33,733 nt of DNA from Methylobacterium segetis (GCF_004348265.1 NZ_SMNT01000061.1:1-33733), one strand, 5' to 3'; shown: positions 24,317 to 33,254, counted from the first letter of the stretch. Numbers and translations are program-made. The notes: generated from the letters alone by a model not told the origin.

Positions 24317-25291
24317 TCACTGCCATCGGCTCTCGACGGACGCAGAAGCCTCCTCGATGCAAGCCTCGCAGATTGCGGCGATGTGCCGGTGATCAGTGCC
24401 GCAGCAGCCGCCGAGGACCGTGATGCCGGGCAGGCGCTTTCGGAGGCCGGCATAGCGGCGCGCGAGGTCCGCGGGGTCGCCGATATCAAGCTGGGTGGCG
24501 GCATCGAGTTCAGCATGGCTCTTCGTCGAGGCGTTGGCCCGCAGGCCTCGGAGCCGTTCGAGCCAAGGCTCCTCTTCCGCTAGCACGGCCTCGAAATGCG
24601 CGGGGTGAGCGCAGTTGATCATGTAGTAGGTGGGGTAGGCCTCGGTGGACGCATCGGTCTCCTGGATCGCGGAGCCGAGGAGCTGACCCGAAGGCAGGCG
24701 GCCATCGGTCTCGAGCGTGAAGGAGATGACCACCGGCAGACCTGCCGCGCGGGCTGCACGGGCAATGCCGACCGCTTCCGCGACCGAGGTCATTGTGACC
24801 GCACTCACCATGTCGGCCTCGCTAGCCGCAATGACCTCGATCTGAGCACGATGGTATTCGGCGGCCTGATCGGCCGACATGGCCTTTTCAGGCTCGTAGC
24901 CATCGCCCCGTGGTCCGATCACGCCGTTGAGAACGAGCGGCAGATCGGCCCTCGCATGCCGATGCCGCAGGGCCGAGACGAACTGGATGGCGGTGCGGTT
25001 CACCTCGGCGAGGGCGCCCGAGTCAAAGCCGAGCCGCTCACCCCAATCAGCGTTGGCCCGCCAAGTCGGCGTGTCCAGGATCATGCCGGTCCGGTACCGC
25101 TGGGCGAGCGCGATGTAGGGATCGAAGAAGCGCAGCAGGCGGCTCCGGCCCTCCTCGCTGCAGAGCAGCGGAAACGCCGCGAAGCAGGGCAGTTCGAGCC
25201 CATCCCCGAACACCAGGGTGGTCTCAAGCCCGCCGTCGGTCAGGAACGGTCGACCGCTGAGCTGGGGCAGAGCACTACGAAACAGGGGCAT
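24317..25291 (-). CDS. Homocysteine S-methyltransferase family protein
   Basis: The 324-residue protein is a single (beta/alpha)8 barrel of the Hcy-binding fold (pfam S-methyl_trans). It starts FLTDGGLETTL, carries the zinc-ligand cysteine C227 in NCAHP, and has the C296-C297 pair in GGCCGTDHRHI. Enzymes of this kind move a methyl group from S-methylmethionine, betaine or a similar donor to homocysteine, or to a related thiol or selenol. The methyl donor cannot be told from sequence. There is no cobalamin domain. The ATG at 25291 has AGAGG seven bases upstream; the longer frame to 25363 is not used. It is divergent from the SAM methyltransferase at 25681. Confidence 0.88.
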   Translation of the reverse strand: MPLFRSALPQLSGRPFLTDGGLETTLVFGDGLELPCFAAFPLLCSEEGRSRLLRFFDPYIALAQRYRTGMILDTPTWRANADWGERLGFDSGALAEVNRTAIQFVSALRHRHARADLPLVLNGVIGPRGDGYEPEKAMSADQAAEYHRAQIEVIAASEADMVSAVTMTSVAEAVGIARAARAAGLPVVISFTLETDGRLPSGQLLGSAIQETDASTEAYPTYYMINCAHPAHFEAVLAEEEPWLERLRGLRANASTKSHAELDAATQLDIGDPADLARRYAGLRKRLPGITVLGGCCGTDHRHIAAICEACIEEASASVESRWQ

Positions 25292-25680
25292 TGCGCGCCT
25301 CTGGAGGAAGCCGATGAGCCTCAAAAACGGAGTGGGCGGCTGCCATTCCTGGCTGGGCGGCAATCTCGTCCCGCCGACTGCACGAAGTCAAGATCACGAT
25401 CGGTCGAGCAAGACGACGAGCCGAATGCGCAGCTTGGCGTCAAGACACCGGAGGTGTTTCCTCGTCGCCTCAACGCTCAGGCAGAATGCATTCGCCGATA
25501 GGCGCACGATACCACTGCGTTCCGCAACTCGCTCATCGCCGAACGTGCTGCGGGAGCACTGAACTTCGCTTACGCGGGCTACGCAGCGTACCTTCGGATC
25601 TGCGGAGAACACGGCACGATGGACTTTCGTGCGCGAGTGACGGCATCCTGAATGGGGGGTGCCGCGCACCGGATGCGACC
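25292..25680. other. Divergent intergenic region
   Basis: The region lies between two divergently transcribed genes and should hold both promoters. Overlapping ORFs exist on each strand but are not protein-like. No clear operator or repeat is visible. Confidence 0.35.
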
Positions 25681-26490
25681 ATGCACTACGAGATCCAGCC
25701 CCACAACGCCCGGCCCGCCGGCATCTGGAATTCCGGCGGGGCGCGCTACAACGAGATCAGTCGCGGCATCGCCGACAGCATCGAGCACTGCGTCCTGCGC
25801 CTCGATCCGCGGCCGGGCGAGCGGGTGCTCGACCTGGCGACAGGCACCGGCTGGACTTCGCGCGTGGTTGCCAGACGGGGCGCGCAGGTGACCGGCGCCG
25901 ACATCAGCGCCGATCTCTTGGCGTTCGCCGCCGAGCAGGCCAGGAGCGAGGGCCTCGACGTCACCTACCAGTTGGGAGACGCGGAAGGTCTGCCGTTCGA
26001 GGACGGCGCGTTCGACGCCGTCATCTCCACCTGCGGCGTGATGTTCGCGAGCCGTCCCGAGACCGCGGCTGCCGAAATGGCACGGGTCTGCCGGAAGGGC
26101 GGACGGATCTGTCTCACCACCTGGCTCGCGGAGGGCAGCGTGTTCAAGATGTTCATGGTGATGAAGCCCTACATGCCGCCACCACCCGAACCAGCCCCGC
26201 CCTCGCCGTTCGCCTGGGGCCGGACGGAGCGGATCGAGGAACTCCTCGGCCAGAACTTCGAGCTCGCCTTCGAGAAGGGCGTCTCGTTCTACCGCGAGCC
26301 GAGCGCCGAGGCGGCTTGGGAGCGGTTCTCCGGCGGCTACGGCCCGACCAAGGCGCTGGCCGCCAGCCTCGACGAGCCTCGCCGGGCCGACCTGCGCCGC
26401 GACTTCATCGCCTTCCATGACCAATTTTCGACGCCGCTCGGCATCTGTGTGCCCCGCGAGTACTGGGTTACGCGCGGCATCCGCCACTAG
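25681..26490 (+). CDS. Class I SAM-dependent methyltransferase
   Basis: The 269-residue protein has the Rossmann-type methyltransferase core: motif I VLDLATGTGW (about residues 49-58), the acidic end of strand two (VTGADIS), motif II around GDAEGLPFEDGAFDAVIS, and a post-core helix with RVCRKGGRICLTTW. This is the UbiE/Methyltransf_11 type. The substrate is unknown; small molecules are typical for this group. The ATG at 25681 begins the protein-like sequence, although its ribosome site is weak and the frame is open back to 25486. It is divergent from the homocysteine methyltransferase-family gene; a shared methyl-group pathway is possible but unproven. Confidence 0.85.
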   Translation: MHYEIQPHNARPAGIWNSGGARYNEISRGIADSIEHCVLRLDPRPGERVLDLATGTGWTSRVVARRGAQVTGADISADLLAFAAEQARSEGLDVTYQLGDAEGLPFEDGAFDAVISTCGVMFASRPETAAAEMARVCRKGGRICLTTWLAEGSVFKMFMVMKPYMPPPPEPAPPSPFAWGRTERIEELLGQNFELAFEKGVSFYREPSAEAAWERFSGGYGPTKALAASLDEPRRADLRRDFIAFHDQFSTPLGICVPREYWVTRGIRH

Positions 26491-26609
26491 CCTGCGCTTG
26501 GCTGAGCCATGCGAAGCAGGGTCAGCACCGATCCTGTCCACGGGCTAAAGGGCAACGGCACAATTCATCGCCCCGGTCGAGAGCATCACTCCTGTGCAAG
26601 GAGGCTGGC

Positions 26610-27485
26610 ATGACGCGTTGCGCGATCCTCACTTTGGCCATGCTCGCGATCGGTCCGGCATCGGCCGATCCCGTGGAACTCTCCGCCTTTCGTGCCTTGG
26701 TGCGACCTGCGCCGACCCTGCAGATCGCCTATGGCGAGGCTTCCTCTCAGGGCATCGATGTGTATTTGCCCGAAGGCCCCGGCCCACATCCAGTCGCGGT
26801 CCTCATCCACGGGGGTTGCTGGAGCGTCGCCACCGCCGGGCGCGAGCAGATGCGCCACCTCGGCCCTGAGCTGACGCGTCGCGGCATCGCTGTGTGGAGC
26901 ATAGGCTACCGCCGCGCCGATGAGGCCGGTGGCGGCTATCCCGGAACTTATCAGGACGTGGGCGCCGCTCTGGGCCGCCTCGCTGAAGAGGCAGGAGCTC
27001 GCAACCTGGACCTCTCGCGCGTGGTGTTCGTGGGCCATTCGGCGGGCGGTCATCTGGCCCTTTGGGCGGCCTCGCGCAGCTCACTGCCGTCCACGAGCCC
27101 TCTTCACGCAACACCCCAGTTTGCCCCGCGTGCGGTCATCAGTCTGGGCGGCGTGGGCGATCTTGCGGCGTTCGCGCGGTTCGTTCCTGTGCTCTGCGGC
27201 CCGGGCATTGTCGAGCGACTCGCCCCAGCAGACAAGCTATCGGAAGTCTCGCCCGCAGCCCTCCCGCCAGCAGGTGTGCCGGTCTTTCTGGTCAGCGGCG
27301 TGCTGGATCGGCTCACGCCGCCATGGGTCGCGTACGACTATGCCCGCGCGGTGCGAGGAAAGTCCGGAAGTGCGCCGCGGCTCATCAACGTCCCGGATGC
27401 CGGGCACTTCGATTTGGTCACACCGCCGGCGCCGGCTTGGCAGGACGTACGTGGTCTGATCGAGGCATCCTTGGAACTCCAGTAA
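26610..27485 (+). CDS. Secreted alpha/beta hydrolase (esterase/lipase, BD-FAE or kynurenine-formamidase-like)
   Basis: The 291-residue protein has a Sec signal peptide (MTRCAILTLAMLAIGPASA), so it acts in the periplasm or outside. The alpha/beta hydrolase signatures are an oxyanion HGG at 67-69, the nucleophile S144 in GHSAGG, and candidate acid D233 and base H266 (PDAGHFD). The HGG plus GHSAGG layout places it among the hormone-sensitive-lipase/kynurenine-formamidase-like esterases. The substrate is not predictable. AAGGAGG lies five bases before the ATG at 26610, a strong start. It follows the methyltransferase by 119 bases. Confidence 0.85.
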   Translation: MTRCAILTLAMLAIGPASADPVELSAFRALVRPAPTLQIAYGEASSQGIDVYLPEGPGPHPVAVLIHGGCWSVATAGREQMRHLGPELTRRGIAVWSIGYRRADEAGGGYPGTYQDVGAALGRLAEEAGARNLDLSRVVFVGHSAGGHLALWAASRSSLPSTSPLHATPQFAPRAVISLGGVGDLAAFARFVPVLCGPGIVERLAPADKLSEVSPAALPPAGVPVFLVSGVLDRLTPPWVAYDYARAVRGKSGSAPRLINVPDAGHFDLVTPPAPAWQDVRGLIEASLELQ

Positions 27486-27506
27486 GCTGCCGTCGGGCCG
27501 CTCTGC

Positions 27507-28139
27507 GTGGGCCTGCTCAGTCTCACCCTTACGCGGGAGCGGATCGGCAGGCGCTACGTCCTGACCGGGGTGCGAATCCTGGCTGACCCGTCCGACCCGA
27601 ACGACGTCGCGCATGTCCAAGCCCTGCAGGACGCGATCAGCGTCGAGCAGCCGGGCGAACCGGGCACCTTCGAGGGGCCGTCCTGGGATCCGGCGAGCCA
27701 GAAGAAGGTGCGCGACGCGCTATTGATTCTCGCCTCGACGCTCCCCGACACGAACCGCATGTTCGGCACCAAGGATCAGGTCGACCCGGTGCGATGCCTG
27801 ATTGGGACCGCCTCGGCCTGGGGTGCCAATCCACAGACGGAGACGGTCTACCTCAACGTCGTCCCGGCCATGAACGACGGCAGCACCGTCTACAAGCTCG
27901 CTGTAAAGGACGTGCCGGTCGAGGGGTTCTGGTCGGTCAGCCTCTCCAATGCCGAAGGCTACTACCAACCGAAGCCGTACAACGCCTACTCGCTCAACCC
28001 ACGTGCTGGCGAAGTGGGGGCTGCGACGCGGTCGCCTTCTTCCTCCAGAGCAGACCATCGACGCGGCGGGAGCGAAGGTCCGGAAGGGGTCACTCTGAGG
28101 CCTTTACCTGAGCCGCGCAGAGCGTCCGCTGACCTCTAG
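27507..28139 (+). pseudogene. DUF1254/DUF1214 protein, both ends lost
   Basis: Residues from about 20 to 165 match the end of DUF1254 and most of DUF1214: GVRILADPSDPNDVAHVQAL, WDPASQKKVRDALL, DTNRMFGTKDQVDP, CLIGTASAWGANP, VPVEGFWSVSLSNAEGYYQP, NAYSLN. Intact members are about 330-480 residues, so at least half of the N-terminal part is gone and there is no proper start. After NAYSLN the frame turns into arginine/serine-rich sequence; the expected GGCDG...VRLYRPR end appears only as shreds in other frames. I call it a decaying fragment. Confidence 0.7.
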
Positions 28140-28424
28140 CTTGGCCCCGAAGCGGACGGACCGCTATCGGCCAACGTCGGTTCGTTTGCAGTCCAAGGTC
28201 GGCCTACTTGAAAGCGGACGCTTCGCGAACCTCTCGTAAGCCGATGAACGAATAGTCCGGGCCATCGGTAGAACGGCGGCCCTCAGGTGAGGCGCCCCGA
28301 ACTGATTCGTGTTGATTGCCTTTCCGGCCAGCTTTGCGCTTCGGCCTAGGAGCGAAGCCGTATTTGGATCAGGACAGGCCGTAAGCTCTGGGTCATTCAG
28401 CCGAAGCGCCGAGCGGAGAAGGAA
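28140..28424. other. Intergenic region between two broken genes
   Basis: It contains no ORF that looks like protein and no recognised element. It probably represents decayed coding sequence. Confidence 0.3.
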
Positions 28425-29006
28425 ATGTCGCCATCCACTCCCCAATTGGTCACCCCCAGTGGGACCTTCCACCTCGATGAAACCTTCGCCTATGCCGTCC
28501 TACGGCTGGCACTCAGCCTACGTGAGGTCGGGCGAGATCATGAGCTTGTGCGAACCCGCGACGAGGCTGAGATCGCGCGGGCCGATCTGGTGTGGGACGT
28601 GGGAGCAGCCTGCGAGCCCGCGGCGGGTCGTTTCGACCATCACCAGCGTGGCGCGCCGGTGGGAGAGGATGGCACGCCCTTCAGCGCAGCCGGATTGGTC
28701 TGGCGCCACTACGGTGAAGCCGCCGTGCAGAACGTGCCAGGTCCCCCTGATGCGGCGCAGTTCGACGCGCAGGTCGGCCGATCAACGAAGGTATGGCTCA
28801 CAAGCGGAACCGATGTTCTCGGCACGGCCCATGCCTTCGCGCGTCAGCGGTCGACATCTCCGGTCCGAGGAAACGGAATTCACTCGGTGGCGGCTCTTGA
28901 TCCCGGCCACCGATGCCGGATCGACTCGGCGACCCGTGCGACCCCGTTGCGACCCAGCGCGAACGGAGTTCAAATCTCGGTCGAAGAAAACTGGATAAGT
29001 CGTTGA
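28425..29006 (+). pseudogene. MYG1/UPF0160 family protein, C-terminally truncated
   Basis: From the ATG at 28425 the first ~107 residues match the start of MYG1-type DHH-like phosphohydrolases: LVTPSGTFHLDETFAYAVLR, ADLVWDVGA, GRFDHHQRGAP, DGTPFSAAGLVWRHYGEAA. The DHH-like metal motif survives as FDHHQ, but the first motif reads HLDE where HADE is usual. After about residue 107 homology ends and an unrelated frame runs to the tRNA. Intact proteins are about 300 residues, so the C-terminal two-thirds is missing. The break lies next to the tRNA 3' end. Confidence 0.7.
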
Positions 29007-29012
29007 AGTGTT

Positions 29013-29089
29013 TGGTAGCGAGGGAGGGATTTGAACCCCCGACACAAGGATTATGATTCCTCTGCTCTAACCAGCTGAGCTACCCCGCC
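29013..29089 (-). tRNA. tRNA-Met (anticodon CAT, elongator type)
   Basis: All arms fold over 77 bases: acceptor GGCGGGG/CCTCGCT with two G-U pairs, D arm GCTC...GAGC, anticodon stem GAGGA/TCCTT with loop ATCATAA (anticodon CAT), T arm GGGGG/CCCTC with TTCAAAT, and an encoded ACCA end. The first base pair is G-U rather than the unpaired 5' base of initiator tRNA, and the sequence matches alphaproteobacterial elongator Met tRNAs. A lysidine-modified tRNA-Ile cannot be fully excluded from sequence. Confidence 0.93.
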
Positions 29090-29203
29090 CCAAGCCGGGC
29101 CGCCGATGGGATCGGCGGCCGTCCGGAGAACGGCGGTATAGGGAGAACGGGCTTCCGGTGTCAACGGGCCCACGCTTCCAAACCGCGCGGAAACGCGCCC
29201 GCC

Positions 29204-30445
29204 TCAGAGGCGGGTCCCCAGGATCTCGGCCACCTGCGGGATGTCCTTGTCGCCGCGTCCGGAGAGGTTGAGCACCATCAGGTGGTCGGCCGGCTTGGCG
29301 GGGGCGATCTCGAGGAGCTTGGCGAGCGCGTGGGCGGGCTCCAGGGCCGGGATGATGCCCTCGAGCTTCGAGCACAGCTTGAACGCCTCCAGCGTCTCGC
29401 CGTCGGTGGCCGAGAGGTAGGTCACGCGGCCCGCCTCGTGGAGCCAGGCATGCTCGGGGCCGATGCCGGGATAGTCCAGGCCCGCCGAGATCGAGTGCGC
29501 GTCGGCGATCTGCCCGTCCGCGTCCTGCAGCAGGTAGGTGCGGTTGCCGTGCAGCACGCCCGGCTTGCCGCCCGTGAGCGAGGCCGCGTGCAGGCCCGAG
29601 GCGACGCCGTGGCCCGCCGCCTCGACGCCGTAGATCTCGACCTCGCGGTCGTCGAGGAAGGGGTGGAACAGGCCCATCGCGTTCGAGCCGCCGCCGATGC
29701 AGGCGATCAGCGAATCGGGAAGCCGCCCCTCCTGCGCGAGCATCTGGCTCTTCGTCTCGCGCCCGATGATCGACTGGAAGTCGCGCACCATCGCCGGGTA
29801 GGGATGGGGGCCCGCCACCGTGCCGATGCAGTAGAACGTGTCCGCGACGTTCGTCACCCAGTCGCGCAGGGCCTCGTTCATCGCGTCCTTGAGGGTCTTG
29901 GTGCCGGACTCGACCGGGACCACCTCGGCGCCGAGCATCTTCATGCGGAAGACGTTGGGCGCTTGGCGGGCCACGTCGACGGCGCCCATGTAGACCACGC
30001 ATTGCAGGCCGAAGCGGGCGCAGAGGGTCGCGGTGGCGACGCCGTGCTGGCCGGCCCCCGTCTCCGCGATGATCCGCGGCTTGCCCATGCGGCGGGCGAG
30101 CAGGATCTGGCCCAGCACGTTGTTCACCTTGTGGGAGCCGGTGTGGTTCAGCTCCTCGCGCTTGAAGAACACGCGGGCGCCGTGGCCGGGCTTGGCGCCC
30201 GTGCGCAGGTGCTCGGTCAGGCGCTCGGCGTAGTAGAGCGGGCTCGGCCGGCCGACATAGTGCGTCAGGTAGGAATCCATCTCCGCCTGGAAGGCCGGGT
30301 CGGCCTTGGCGGCCTCGTAGGCCGCCTCCAGGTCGAGGATCAGCGGCATCAGGGTCTCGGCCACGAAGCGACCGCCGAAGATGCCGAAGCGGCCGCGCTC
30401 GTCGGGGCCGGTGCGGAACGAGTTCGGGGTGGGGGCGATGGTCAC
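29204..30445 (-). CDS. trpB: Tryptophan synthase beta chain
   Basis: The enzyme condenses indole with L-serine to tryptophan using PLP; indole is channelled from the alpha subunit TrpA. The 413 residues include the PLP lysine in HTGSHKVNN (about K106), the phosphate-binding GGGSNA, the AETGAGQHGVA substrate loop, and a C-terminal LSGRGDKD. The start is set at the GTG at 30445 (VTIAPTPNSF), which has AGGA about ten bases upstream. An earlier in-frame GTG at 30454 sits too close to that site. It lies 108 bases after trpF on the same strand, an ordinary trp cluster. No trpA follows in the window; the tRNA-Met gene comes next. Confidence 0.97.
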   Translation of the reverse strand: MTIAPTPNSFRTGPDERGRFGIFGGRFVAETLMPLILDLEAAYEAAKADPAFQAEMDSYLTHYVGRPSPLYYAERLTEHLRTGAKPGHGARVFFKREELNHTGSHKVNNVLGQILLARRMGKPRIIAETGAGQHGVATATLCARFGLQCVVYMGAVDVARQAPNVFRMKMLGAEVVPVESGTKTLKDAMNEALRDWVTNVADTFYCIGTVAGPHPYPAMVRDFQSIIGRETKSQMLAQEGRLPDSLIACIGGGSNAMGLFHPFLDDREVEIYGVEAAGHGVASGLHAASLTGGKPGVLHGNRTYLLQDADGQIADAHSISAGLDYPGIGPEHAWLHEAGRVTYLSATDGETLEAFKLCSKLEGIIPALEPAHALAKLLEIAPAKPADHLMVLNLSGRGDKDIPQVAEILGTRL

Positions 30446-30553
30446 GGGCTGCACTTCCTGAGAACGTTCGGCGCGTCGTTCCGCGACCTCTAAACCCGGG
30501 GCGGCCGACCTGCAACGCGGCGCGCTGCGGCACCCCCGCCGGGGCTCGGGCGC

Positions 30554-31201
30554 TCAGGCGCTCCCGCGCGCGGCCGCGACGAAGGCGCGGATCCGGTCCG
30601 GGTCCTTGAGGCCGGGGCCGGTCTCGACGCCGGAGGACACGTCGACCGCCTCCGCGCCGCTGCGCCGGAGCGCCTCGGCGACGTTCTCGGGGGTCAGGCC
30701 CCCGGAGAGCATGGTGCCGGCGGGCAGCCGCACGCCGGCAAGGAGGTCCCAGTCGAAGGCGACGCCGTTGCCGCCGGGCAGCGCCGACCCGGGGGGCGCC
30801 TTGGCGTCGAGGAGGAGCCGGTCGGCGGCGGCCGCGTAGGGGGCGAGGAGCTTCAGGTCCTCGAGGCCCGCCACGCCCACCGCCTTCATCACCGGCCGGC
30901 CCGTCCGCGCCCGGATCGCGGCGACGCGCTCCGGGCTCTCGCGGCCGTGGAGTTGGATCAGGTCCGGATCGACCGCCTCCAAAGCCGCCGCGACGAGGGC
31001 GTCGTCCGGATCGACGAGGAGGACGACGCGCTCCGCCCGGCCGGCGGCCGCACGGGAGAGGGCGCGCGCCCGCTCCAGCTCGACATGGCGCGGACTCTTC
31101 GGGAAGTGGACGAGGCCGATCCAGTCGGCGCCCGCATCGAGGGCAGCCGTCAGCGTCGTCTCGGTGCTGAGGCCGCAGATCTTGACGCGGATGGCGGACA
31201 T
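30554..31201 (-). CDS. trpF: Phosphoribosylanthranilate isomerase
   Basis: The protein catalyses the Amadori rearrangement of phosphoribosylanthranilate in tryptophan synthesis. The 215-residue (beta/alpha)8 barrel has the general-base cysteine C9 in VKICGL, the acid aspartate in LLLDAKAPPG, and the phosphate-binding ends GGLTPENV and DVSSGVETGPG. It begins at an ATG at 31201, 16 bases after the lapA stop, so it is probably co-transcribed with lapA and followed by trpB. Confidence 0.97.
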   Translation of the reverse strand: MSAIRVKICGLSTETTLTAALDAGADWIGLVHFPKSPRHVELERARALSRAAAGRAERVVLLVDPDDALVAAALEAVDPDLIQLHGRESPERVAAIRARTGRPVMKAVGVAGLEDLKLLAPYAAAADRLLLDAKAPPGSALPGGNGVAFDWDLLAGVRLPAGTMLSGGLTPENVAEALRRSGAEAVDVSSGVETGPGLKDPDRIRAFVAAARGSA

Positions 31202-31217
31202 GGGAGCAGCGGAGACC

Positions 31218-31580
31218 TCAGCGGGGCGCCGGCAGGGCGGCGCGGTCGGAGCCCGTGCCGTAGAGCCCGCCCGTCTCGGAGGACGGCGCGTAGGTCCTCA
31301 GGCGCGCGGTCTCCCCTTCGAGCCGGCGGATCTCGCGGCGGCGGTCGCGCGCCTTGCGCCGGGCCTCGCCCTGGCCCGCCCAGGCGCCGATGCCGCCCAC
31401 CACGATGCCGATCGCCACCGCGACGAACAGGATCGCGTAGAGGGGCAGGCTCAGGCTGAAGACCGGCGCCTCCGAGAAGGGATCGAAGGAGAGGCGCACC
31501 GCCTCGCGGTTCGCGACGGCCAGCAGGATCACGAGGATCGCGACGGGAAGCAGCACCAGACCCTTGAGGAAGCGGATCAT
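31218..31580 (-). CDS. LapA-domain (DUF1049) inner-membrane protein
   Basis: The 120-residue product has two membrane helices (LVLLPVAILVILLAV and LYAILFVAVAIGIVVGGIGA) separated by a short loop with the conserved NREAVRLSFDPF. A cytosolic tail with a charged coiled coil follows (ARRKARDRRREIRRLEGE). This is the LapA/DUF1049 layout; E. coli LapA works with LapB in control of lipopolysaccharide synthesis, which may not carry over here. GGAGAG precedes the ATG at 31580. It is sandwiched between ihfB and trpF, a conserved order in Rhizobiales. Confidence 0.85.
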   Translation of the reverse strand: MIRFLKGLVLLPVAILVILLAVANREAVRLSFDPFSEAPVFSLSLPLYAILFVAVAIGIVVGGIGAWAGQGEARRKARDRRREIRRLEGETARLRTYAPSSETGGLYGTGSDRAALPAPR

Positions 31581-31597
31581 CGATCTCTCCGAGGTAA

Positions 31598-31909
31598 TCA
31601 GTTCGAGGCGGCGGTGCTCTCGCCGATACCGGCCGCGTTGAGGCGCAGGCGCATCTCCTTGCCGGTCTTGAACACGGGGATCGCCTTCTCGGACACGGCA
31701 ACGGCCGCGCCCGTGCGCGGGTTGCGCCCGCGCCGCGCGTCGCGCCGTTTCACCGAGAAGGCGCCGAAGCCGCGCAGCTCGACCCGGTCCCCCCGCGCCA
31801 GGGCGTCGGCGATCGTGTCGAGGATCGCGTTGACGAGGGTCTCGACGTCGCGCTGGTAGAGATGCGGGTTCTGCTCGGCGATCTTGAGCACAAGCTCTGA
31901 CTTGATCAT
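31598..31909 (-). CDS. ihfB: Integration host factor subunit beta
   Basis: The 103-residue protein is a bacterial DNA-bending factor of the HU/IHF family. The sequence has the beta-type N-terminus MIKSELVLKIAEQNPHLYQR and the DNA-arm region GFGAFSVKRRDARRGRNPRT, with the proline that intercalates into the minor groove. The C-terminal helix follows GKEMRLRLN. IHF-beta pairs with IHF-alpha, encoded elsewhere. It lies 17 bases before lapA and 48 bases after sppA on the same strand, consistent with one operon. Confidence 0.95.
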   Translation of the reverse strand: MIKSELVLKIAEQNPHLYQRDVETLVNAILDTIADALARGDRVELRGFGAFSVKRRDARRGRNPRTGAAVAVSEKAIPVFKTGKEMRLRLNAAGIGESTAASN

Positions 31910-31957
31910 GCGGCGGTCTTCTCGAAGGATCCGGGTCGGGTGCGGGTGGCCGGCCTC

Positions 31958-32941
31958 TCAGCGGGCGGAGGCGCCCTCGGGGCGCCAGACGGCCATGAGG
32001 CCGCCCTCGGCGATCTCCCCCGCCTCCCGGCCGACCGCGCGGAGCCGCGCGCCGAGCCCGTCGAGGCCGGCGAGATCCGCGCCGAGGCCGAGCGCCGACC
32101 AGAGCTGGAAGCCGCTCTCGGAGCCCGGCTTCCAGTCGCGCACGGGCAGGTTCTTGGCCACCTTCCGCTCGGTCTCGAGCCACGCGATCGCCTGACGCTC
32201 GCCGCCGAGCTCGTCCACGAGCTTCAGGGGCACGCTCTGGCGCCCGCTGAAGACGCGCCCGTCGGCGACCTTGGCGAGCTCGGCCTCGCCCATCCTGCGC
32301 CGGTCGGCGACGAGACCCTTGAACCAGCCGTAGGTGTCGCCGACGACGGCGGCGAGCGCCGCCCGCGCCTCCGGCGAGGTCGGGCTGAAGCCCGAGGGCT
32401 CCGCCTTGAGCGGCGAGGACTTGATGGACTCGACCTTGACGCCGACCTTGTCGAGCAGGCCCGAGACGTCCGGGTACTGGAACAGCACGCCGATCGAGCC
32501 GACGATCGCGGTCTCGCGGGCGACGATGTGGTCGGCGGCGATCGCCGTGATGTAGGCGCCCGACGCGGCCGTGCCATCGACGAAGGCGACGATCGGCTTC
32601 TTCTCGGCGAGCTGGCGCAGGTTGCGGAACAGCTCCTCCGAGCCCGTGGTGGTGCCGCCCGGCGAGTTGATCGAGACGACGACCCCCTGCACGGCCGAGG
32701 ACTCGCCGATCCGCTTCATCAGCTTCGCCGTGGCCTCGCTGCCGGCGATGAAGCCGGAGACCGAGATGCGCGCGATCTGCGGCTGCACGGCGCCGAAGAG
32801 AGCGCCCTCCGTGCCGGCGCGGACGCGGAAGCCCACGGCGCCGGCGGCGACCACGAGGCCGCCGATCCCGAGCACGCGCCACAGGGAGAGCTTGCGGCGC
32901 AGGCGCCGGCGGTCGATCAGGAGTTCGGCGTCAGCGGCCAT
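31958..32941 (-). CDS. sppA: Signal peptide peptidase SppA, short (36K) type
   Basis: This 327-residue membrane-anchored serine protease degrades remnant signal peptides in the periplasm. A single N-terminal helix (about 21-38) anchors it. The Ser-Lys dyad is visible as S127 in DGTAASGAY and K179 in SSPLKAEPSG, 52 residues apart as in the short family. The substrate-strand motif INSPGG and the VGSIGVLF segment fit as well. The ATG at 32941 has AGGGAG about ten bases upstream; the longer open frame to 33109 is proline/arginine-rich and not protein-like. It heads the sppA-ihfB-lapA-trpF-trpB run. Confidence 0.93.
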   Translation of the reverse strand: MAADAELLIDRRRLRRKLSLWRVLGIGGLVVAAGAVGFRVRAGTEGALFGAVQPQIARISVSGFIAGSEATAKLMKRIGESSAVQGVVVSINSPGGTTTGSEELFRNLRQLAEKKPIVAFVDGTAASGAYITAIAADHIVARETAIVGSIGVLFQYPDVSGLLDKVGVKVESIKSSPLKAEPSGFSPTSPEARAALAAVVGDTYGWFKGLVADRRRMGEAELAKVADGRVFSGRQSVPLKLVDELGGERQAIAWLETERKVAKNLPVRDWKPGSESGFQLWSALGLGADLAGLDGLGARLRAVGREAGEIAEGGLMAVWRPEGASAR

Positions 32942-33254
32942 GCGATGGCTGTCTCCCTCGCCTCCGGCGTGCGGCGCCGGACCGTGTCTCGCCCGAGCGA
33001 CGCGGGGATAGCCCGCGCCCTGCCCGCCCCCGGGCGGCCTGCCCACGCCCCGGGCGGACCGGGGCGCATCGTCGGGCAAGTCATTGGTTTGCCAGGGACT
33101 CGCGGGCATTCAGGCCTGCCCGCGTGGCGTGTTCTAGCCTCGTGCGACGCGGACCGGCAAGAGGGCGCGGTGCGGTTCGGCGAGTCCCGTCCGGGACCCG
33201 TCTCCCGTTCCGGGAGGGGCGCGCATCCCTGCCGGCGCGGCGGCGCCACGAAAA

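Noticed and set aside
24596..26541. Long ORFs opposite the homocysteine methyltransferase and SAM methyltransferase genes
   Set aside because: Composition is that of antisense shadows; the genes on the other strand carry catalytic motifs.
28960..28985. T-arm-like string (GTTCAAATC) just before the tRNA on the opposite strand
   Set aside because: No cloverleaf can be built around it; it is too short to be an attachment repeat of the tRNA.
29098..29120. Hairpin between trpB and tRNA-Met (GGCCGCCGAT/ATCGGCGGCC)
   Set aside because: A good stem but a three-base loop and no T tract on the minus strand; it may aid RNA processing but is not called as a terminator.
29067..30533. Long alternate-frame ORF (488 codons) over trpB and ORF on the opposite strand (29282-30493)
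   Set aside because: Both are arginine/glycine/alanine-rich mirrors of high-GC trpB codons; trpB itself is unmistakable.
31218..32882. ORF of 554 codons spanning sppA, ihfB and lapA
   Set aside because: Only its end is the real lapA frame; the rest is arginine/alanine-rich out-of-frame sequence of sppA and ihfB.
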